Shown piece by piece: positions 32,266 to 36,550 of a DNA stretch of 36,550 bases (the first letter of the stretch is position 1; each line of letters opens with the position of its first letter). The notes under the pieces are model-generated. The model was not told the origin of the DNA and did no database searches. It was given only the letters and a program-made list of their open reading frames with translations. The position numbers were made by a program, and so were the translations under genes. The DNA is from Phycisphaerae bacterium (GTDB lineage: Bacteria; Planctomycetota; Phycisphaerae; SM23-33): positions 1 to 36,550 of the forward strand of contig JAFGJE010000178.1 in assembly GCA_016929245.1 (NCBI GenBank), read 5' to 3'.

Positions 32266-35055
32266 CTATTCGGAATCACGGTCGAACCGCCAGCGGCCGT
32301 TGAAGTGGCCGGCTTCTATGAATTGCAGGTCTTTTTCGTGTCCTTTGCCTTTTTTATCGTCCGTTCTTTTGAAAACCATGTAGTCCGAATCCTGGTCAAA
32401 CACGTGGAGGGGTTTAAATTTCTCCGCGTCGGCCGCGTATTGCACGAACACGTAGCGTTCCGGATTCAGCGGATTAGGATAGATAAAGGCGACGTACAGA
32501 TCCTTGGCCGGATGATTCCGACTCGCGATCAGTTTGTCGCCTTCCAACCGGATCGGCAGCTTCGGCTGAATCTTCGCGGTCATCGCGTTGGACTCGGGCC
32601 GGCCGAACAGAATCAGGTTCGCCGTTTGGATATCCTCTTTGGTGACGTCGGCGTCCTTTTTCACGACGAAATCCCCGACGATCTGTCCCCAGTTCGCTCC
32701 GGTGACGGCGTCCCGCGTTTCGGTGGCGACGCGCCGGTTGATTTCATCCTCGTCGTCGTCGCCGGCCGTGCCGTAGACGTAGATGAACTTTTCCTCATAC
32801 ACGTCCGGCATCGCGCCGCACAGGCCGTGCTTCTTGCGAAGTCCGGGCGGCGTCTTTCCGGTGAAATCCTGCCACGCCGGACCGGTCGCTGACTTGCGAA
32901 GCGAGATCGGATTCGACGAGTCGGCCGCGAAGGCAACCGCCGGCATCTCGTCCACCTGCACGTTGACGGGCTTGGTGCGGTCGAAGAGTTTCTCCGGCAG
33001 GTCCAGGGAGAACTGTCGCACGTTTCGCGTCCTGACCTTCACCTCGTTAGGCCCGGTGACTTCCGCCTCGATCTTCGTGACGGAATTCGGGTCGATGAAC
33101 TCGTCAATCCTCACCCAGTACGCGCCGTTGTGTCGCAGCGAGACCGTTTTGTAGATCACCTTTTTGGGATACGGATTGAGGGTGTACTTCATGAACCATT
33201 CATCGACGGCCTTTCCGTCCACCGGAACACTGTGCCCGACGCCGCCGTATTCCTTGTAGATATATTCATACCCAAGTTCTTCGAGACGTTTTTTCATCGC
33301 GCGGGAATTTTTCACGTCCACGCTTTTATCTTCGTTGCCGTGGTGGATGAATTGCGGCACGTGCAGATAATTCTCCGCGAAGAACGTCAAGCCGTAGTGC
33401 ATCATCAATTCCTTGAATTCCTTCGGGTCTGTTTTATCCCACCAGTCATCTTCGGCGCAATGGCAGTATCCGCAGACGGGGGAAATCGCCGCGAAGCGAT
33501 CGGGATGATAGATCGAAACGAACCACGTGCCATGCCCGCCCATGGACCCGCCCTTGAGATAGATTCGCTTCGGGTCGATATTGTAATCCCGCGTCACTTC
33601 CTCCATCGCCCGGAAAACGTCTTTGGTTCCCTGCGCGTGATACCCCGTGTTCCCTCGGCCGTACACATTCAGCTCGATGATGGTATGCGGGTTCTCCCGC
33701 GCGTCACGCGAACGGGATTGTCCGGCGACCCATTTTCCCCGTGTCAGCGTCGGACCGCCGTATCCGTGCAGGAAGACGGTCAGCGGCGAGGGTTTGGACG
33801 GAACGTAGGATTGGGGCACGTCGACGGAATAGGGTTGAAGGGAGTTGTCGATGTTCGCGCGATACGCCTTGACGAACACGCCGGGTTTCCCGGCGAAACA
33901 ATCCTTCCCGGCGTTGTATTCGGAGATGATCTCGAAGAGGTCCTGCAGCATCAAGCCGATGGCTTCGGCGTCGGCGGAGCTTTCGGCGTTTTCCAGAAGA
34001 TACTTCAGGCCTAGAATCCGAATCTCCAGATAGGGCAGAACCTTCGCGTAGAGTTTCGGGTGTTTTTTGGGATCCATCAAGGCCGTCAGGCTGTCGAGAT
34101 TGTCTTCCTTGCCCGCCAGTTCCGGCGTGAAGGCGAATCCGGTTTTCAGTTCCTTGGTTTTGCCGTATTCGTCCTGGAGAGAGACCGTCAGTTTGTAGAC
34201 GCCCTTCAGATCGGCTTGGGGTTTCAGGAGAATCTCGTCTCCCAGCTTCTTTTTTCCCTTGAGGATCGTGACCTTTCCCGCGGGATCGGTGATTTTCGCC
34301 GTGACCGTCGCGGAATACATATCCGCCGGAATTCCCTTGGCGATGGGCCGGACGGAGATTTCTCCCTTGGCGTCGGCTACGAAATACTTGTCCTGTTTCA
34401 GCATCAGTCGACCGCGGCACAATTCTCCCATGGCGGCGTCTTTTTTGAGGAGAAACCTCATGCAGAATCCGAACCCGCCCCAGTCGTTGTCCACCTTCAC
34501 GAGAATCGTGTTGGCGCCCTTGCGGAAATCGACGAACGCGAGATCCTCGTCTTGCACGATCCCTCTGCCAAGGTGCATGCTGTGAACGAGTTTTCCGTTG
34601 AGCCAGACCTTGATCCCGTCGTCGCTGCCGAAGGTCAGCAATCCTTTCGACGCCTCGGGTGCATCGAGCGTGCACCAGGCGTAGGCGACGTTATTCCCGT
34701 CGGGCGGGAAAATTTTATTGAAGTCGATGAGGAACGTCTCGGACGTGTGCTTTTTCCACTCGACGGTTTTATCGCGGAACGTGACTTTCCCGCCGGCGAC
34801 GGGCTTGACGCCGCTTTCGCCTCCCACGTCGGAAAGGAAGTCGTGCTCGTAACCCCAGCAGAGTTTCTTGTGGTGTTCGTAGTCGGTTTTGTCGTCCGGC
34901 AGGTAGTTGGGCAGGGGGCCTAATATCAGCCATTCCGTCACAAACCCATCGGCGTCCATCGCGGGTTCGGCGGGAGTTTTCGATTCCGCCGGGACAACGA
35001 TCGGGGCGAACAACGTCAAAACAACCAGAGTGATTACCGTATTTCGTGCCGTCAT
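32266..35055 (-). CDS. exported multidomain alpha/beta-hydrolase (esterase/peptidase-like)
   Basis: A 929-residue secreted enzyme. A signal peptide covers about residues 1-23 (MTARNTVITLVVLTLFAP). The N-terminal region has FVTEWLILGPLPNY and a beta-sandwich that reads SDDGIKVWLNGKLVHS and KGANTILVKVDNDWGGFGF, a PA14/sugar-binding-like module. The hydrolase domain (about 408-620) has VFLHGYGG (oxyanion), GGSMGG with nucleophile S504, D576 in HGNEDKSVD, and H608 in GVGHS, a full triad like PHB depolymerase, feruloyl-esterase and prolyl-oligopeptidase families. A C-terminal beta domain follows. Probably de-esterifies polysaccharide side groups. The start at 35055 has AAGGGA 6 bases upstream; a 16-residue extension to 35103 is not supported. 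Confidence 0.92.
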   Translation of the reverse strand: MTARNTVITLVVLTLFAPIVVPAESKTPAEPAMDADGFVTEWLILGPLPNYLPDDKTDYEHHKKLCWGYEHDFLSDVGGESGVKPVAGGKVTFRDKTVEWKKHTSETFLIDFNKIFPPDGNNVAYAWCTLDAPEASKGLLTFGSDDGIKVWLNGKLVHSMHLGRGIVQDEDLAFVDFRKGANTILVKVDNDWGGFGFCMRFLLKKDAAMGELCRGRLMLKQDKYFVADAKGEISVRPIAKGIPADMYSATVTAKITDPAGKVTILKGKKKLGDEILLKPQADLKGVYKLTVSLQDEYGKTKELKTGFAFTPELAGKEDNLDSLTALMDPKKHPKLYAKVLPYLEIRILGLKYLLENAESSADAEAIGLMLQDLFEIISEYNAGKDCFAGKPGVFVKAYRANIDNSLQPYSVDVPQSYVPSKPSPLTVFLHGYGGPTLTRGKWVAGQSRSRDARENPHTIIELNVYGRGNTGYHAQGTKDVFRAMEEVTRDYNIDPKRIYLKGGSMGGHGTWFVSIYHPDRFAAISPVCGYCHCAEDDWWDKTDPKEFKELMMHYGLTFFAENYLHVPQFIHHGNEDKSVDVKNSRAMKKRLEELGYEYIYKEYGGVGHSVPVDGKAVDEWFMKYTLNPYPKKVIYKTVSLRHNGAYWVRIDEFIDPNSVTKIEAEVTGPNEVKVRTRNVRQFSLDLPEKLFDRTKPVNVQVDEMPAVAFAADSSNPISLRKSATGPAWQDFTGKTPPGLRKKHGLCGAMPDVYEEKFIYVYGTAGDDDEDEINRRVATETRDAVTGANWGQIVGDFVVKKDADVTKEDIQTANLILFGRPESNAMTAKIQPKLPIRLEGDKLIASRNHPAKDLYVAFIYPNPLNPERYVFVQYAADAEKFKPLHVFDQDSDYMVFKRTDDKKGKGHEKDLQFIEAGHFNGRWRFDRDSE

Positions 35056-35103
35056 GTGAAATCCCTTCTTTCCGTCCGGTAAACCATCCGTACAGATTCG
35101 CAC

Positions 35104-35733
35104 TATAATAAGCAGAAGCGTGACGGGAGGATATGAAAAATCTTCATGGTTTTTTTAGAAGGCGGATGGAACATCGTGGCCGAAAATGCAGTCGGATGTG
35201 CTCCAAATGACGGGGTGTGAAATTTCGGGGGGTTTTTACGGCTCATTTTTCGTAACCCTTTTGCTTTCCGTATACTGGAAAATTTGTACCTGTACCAAAC
35301 TGTACCGTTCTGCCCAATTCTGCCATTTTCTGCCGAATTTTTCCGAGTTCTGACGCATCCGTCCTGAAGAGAACGCGAATAAGACGAATAAGAACGAATA
35401 AGACGAATTTTTTTTGTGTTTTTCAAAACACCACGATTGGTCTTATTCGTCTTCATTCGTCTTATTCGCGTTCTCTTTTCTTGTGCATACATATAGAGCA
35501 TCCCCTACCTTACCCGTCGCGCCGCGAAATCCCGCGCGCAAAGTGGTACGCTCACGGCGGCGAGATTGATCCAAATCCCGGCCGGGCGGAGAATAAAAAA
35601 AATTCAGATTTTAACGTCACCCCGCGTTTCCGGGTTCCGTTTTGCGTGCGCAAAACGGTAACAAAGACGCCTTTGGAGTGCTCCGCAATCCGCAATCCAC
35701 AATCCGCAATTGGATTGCGGGTGACGGCGCAAT
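35104..35733. repeat. gene-free mosaic of short-period repeats
   Basis: About 630 bases with no credible gene. It holds degenerate direct repeats of TGTACC and of TTCTGCC (about 35287-35340), then a large inverted repeat at 35367-35477 (42-base arms, few mismatches, built from gaataagac units, with GTGTTTT-TC-AAAACAC in the loop). A 10-bp hairpin CCGTTTTGCG-TG-CGCAAAACGG lies at 35637-35658, and CAATCCG/CAATCC tandem words at about 35685-35720. Short frames here only read through repeats. Confidence 0.75.
35367..35477. repeat. 42-base-arm inverted repeat of gaataagac units
   Basis: The left arm 35367-35408 and right arm 35436-35477 are complementary over 42 positions with only a few mismatches, separated by 27 bases that contain their own 7-bp hairpin. 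Each arm is itself made of two or three gaataagac-like units. It would form a strong cruciform or RNA hairpin. Confidence 0.85.
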
Positions 35734-35765
35734 AAAAAAAGGGCGGCGTCTTTGAGACGTCGCCC
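35734..35765 (-). terminator. rho-independent terminator of the RRM gene
   Basis: On the minus strand an 11-bp GC-rich stem with one mismatch (35765-35755 with 35751-35741) and a 3-base loop is followed by seven T (35740-35734). It lies 28 bases past the stop codon of the RNA-binding protein gene. It is the clearest intrinsic terminator in the window. Confidence 0.92.
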
Positions 35766-35792
35766 TTGGTTGGGTTTCATTGGGGATTCGGT

Positions 35793-36161
35793 TTAGTAGC
35801 GATCTCGTCCGCCGCCACCGCCGCCGTATCCACCTCGTCCGCCGCCGCCACCGCCACCGCGGCCGCCTCGGCCTCCCCGTCCGCCGCCGCCACCGCCGCC
35901 GCCACCGCGTTCTTCGCGGGGTTTGGCTTCGTTGACCTTCAGCGCCCGGCCGGTATATTCCTTACCGTCCAGTTCGGCGATGGCGGTCGTGGCGGCATCG
36001 TCGTCGGCCATCGTCACGAATCCGAAGCCCTTGCTTCGTCCGGACATCCGGTCCATGATCACGACGGCGTCTTCCACCTGTCCGTACTGCCCGAGCAGTT
36101 GTTCCAGATCGGACTGATCCACATCGTAGCTGAGATTTCCAATATACAGTTTTTTCGCCAT
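35793..36161 (-). CDS. glycine-rich RRM RNA-binding protein
   Basis: A 122-residue protein with one RNA recognition motif: RNP2 is LYIGNL (residues 5-10) and RNP1 is KGFGFVTM, with the conserved VIMDRMSGRSKG between. After residue 82 comes a tail of Gly and Arg (RGG-type repeats) ending GGRDRY. Such proteins, also common in cyanobacteria, bind single-stranded RNA and are often cold-induced chaperones. I chose the ATG at 36161 (MAKKLYIGNLSYDV), preceded by GAGGA. A 32-residue upstream extension to 36257 would sit in the leader and has no family support. It has its own promoter, a leader of about 130 bases with two hairpins, and a strong terminator, so it is monocistronic. Confidence 0.97.
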   Translation of the reverse strand: MAKKLYIGNLSYDVDQSDLEQLLGQYGQVEDAVVIMDRMSGRSKGFGFVTMADDDAATTAIAELDGKEYTGRALKVNEAKPREERGGGGGGGGGRGGRGGRGGGGGGGRGGYGGGGGGRDRY

Positions 36162-36240
36162 TTCTGGTTCCTCATTCTGTGCAGTCTCGTAAACGGGCGC
36201 CGGAGGGAGAGACTGCGCAACCATCAGGAACCCTTTGGGC

Positions 36241-36290
36241 GACGACATCCTGCTCAATGTCGTCCCACATCCCCGCCCGCCAGTCGGGCG
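36241..36290 (-). promoter_or_regulatory. two stem-loops in the RRM gene leader
   Basis: GACGACAT (36241-36248) pairs with ATGTCGTC (36257-36264), and CGCCCG (36274-36279) pairs with CGGGCG (36285-36290). Both fall between the predicted transcription start (near 36293) and the ATG at 36161, so they would form in the mRNA leader and could regulate translation or RNA stability. Confidence 0.6.
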
Positions 36291-36299
36291 TGTATGCTA

Positions 36300-36328
36300 A
36301 TTCAAACAAGTGGAAGGCTTTCTGTCAA
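36300..36328 (-). promoter_or_regulatory. promoter of the RRM gene
   Basis: On the minus strand a perfect TTGACA (36328-36323) is followed after 17 bases by TTGAAT (36305-36300). The start site would be near 36293, giving a leader of about 130 bases. Confidence 0.65.
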
Positions 36329-36359
36329 GAAAGAAGTGCGCGAAAGATGAAATCTTCCC

Positions 36360-36388
36360 TTGACCGTCCGGGCGGGTTTTTCTACAAT
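36360..36388 (+). promoter_or_regulatory. promoter of tRNA-Tyr
   Basis: TTGACC (36360-36365), a 17-base spacer and TACAAT (36383-36388) match the sigma-70 consensus at nearly every position. Transcription would begin near 36395, about 70 bases before the tRNA. Confidence 0.75.
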
Positions 36389-36466
36389 GATTTCCATCAA
36401 TCCGCCGCGCCGGGCGCGTGCGGATTCTTTATCGGTGCGTCGGGTTGCTTCACCGGCGTGAAAATC

Positions 36467-36549
36467 GGTAGTGTGGCCGAGTGGACAAAGGCAACAGACT
36501 GTAAATCTGTCGGGGTAACCCTACGGTGGTTCGAATCCACCCGCTACCA
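36467..36549 (+). tRNA. tRNA-Tyr (anticodon GTA)
   Basis: The acceptor stem GGTAGTG (36467-36473) pairs with CGCTACC (36542-36548, one G-U). The anticodon stem ACAGA/TCTGT encloses the loop CTGTAAA with anticodon GTA at 36501-36503. A long variable arm (type II tRNA, as bacterial tRNA-Tyr) follows, then a T arm with TTCGAAT. The discriminator base is A36549. The next base is T, so CCA is not encoded. It may head a tRNA cluster beyond the window. Confidence 0.97.
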
Positions 36550-36550
36550 T

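Noticed and set aside
35103-35501. Short minus-strand frame in the repeat mosaic
   Set aside because: Its sequence (RIRRMKTNKTNR-type) is a translation of the inverted repeat and tandem words, with no ribosome site.
36162-36257. Upstream extension of the RRM protein
   Set aside because: It lies in the leader with two hairpins, lacks a ribosome site, and RRM proteins of this type start directly before the RNP2 strand.

Overview
The window looks like the chromosome of a free-living, carbohydrate-degrading bacterium of the PVC/Planctomycetota type, most likely Phycisphaerae-like. This is an inference from gene content: PEP-CTERM sorting tails ending in RRR/RRK, an H-X9-DG prepilin-like protein, LacI-family regulators beside very large modular carbohydrate enzymes, many Gfo/Idh/MocA-type oxidoreductases, and intergenic gaps filled with short palindromic repeats. 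Gene density is normal, most genes have recognisable Shine-Dalgarno sequences, and there is no phage, plasmid, IS transposase or CRISPR array.

Region by region. (1) 1-4143, minus strand: an operon-like run starting from a good promoter at 4208-4235, with a discoidin-like lipoprotein, a B12-binding radical SAM protein, a small coiled-coil membrane protein, then mreC and mreD (cell-shape elongasome). A palindromic repeat follows at 1-150. (2) 4311-7111, plus strand: a LacI regulator with a palindromic operator just after its promoter, an AAC(3)-family N-acetyltransferase and an unusual Gfo/Idh-like protein. (3) 7170-12434, minus strand: an AGE-family sugar epimerase and a 1350-residue multidomain glycosidase-like protein, divergent from a second LacI regulator (12704-13711) whose promoter carries twin operators. 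(4) 13809-17843: three exported PEP-CTERM proteins (DNRLRE-like, SGNH hydrolase, zinc phospholipase/nuclease-like) and an H-X9-DG prepilin-like protein, with a T-less hairpin in three of the gaps. (5) 17918-24150: an exported 1466-residue GH2-type glycosidase, an SDR and a Gfo/Idh dehydrogenase in one transcription unit. (6) 24225-28382, minus strand: a 2-hydroxyacid dehydrogenase bracketed by two related palindromic elements, a URO-D superfamily protein, and a stand-alone paralogue of the C-terminal module of the 1350-residue protein. (7) 28636-35055: a membrane coiled-coil protein and an 889-residue barrel protein (plus strand), convergent with an exported multidomain esterase. (8) 35104-36549: a gap made of several short-period repeats, a glycine-rich RRM protein with a structured leader and a clear terminator, and tRNA-Tyr(GTA).

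How it fits together (inference): exported enzymes (GH2, esterase, SGNH and zinc hydrolases) would open a substituted polysaccharide outside the cytoplasm. Large leaderless enzymes, sugar oxidoreductases, an epimerase and an acetyltransferase would process the oligosaccharides or modified sugars inside. At least two LacI-type circuits, and a candidate third operator, would sense them. No transporter or exosortase gene is in the window. Substrates cannot be read from sequence alone.
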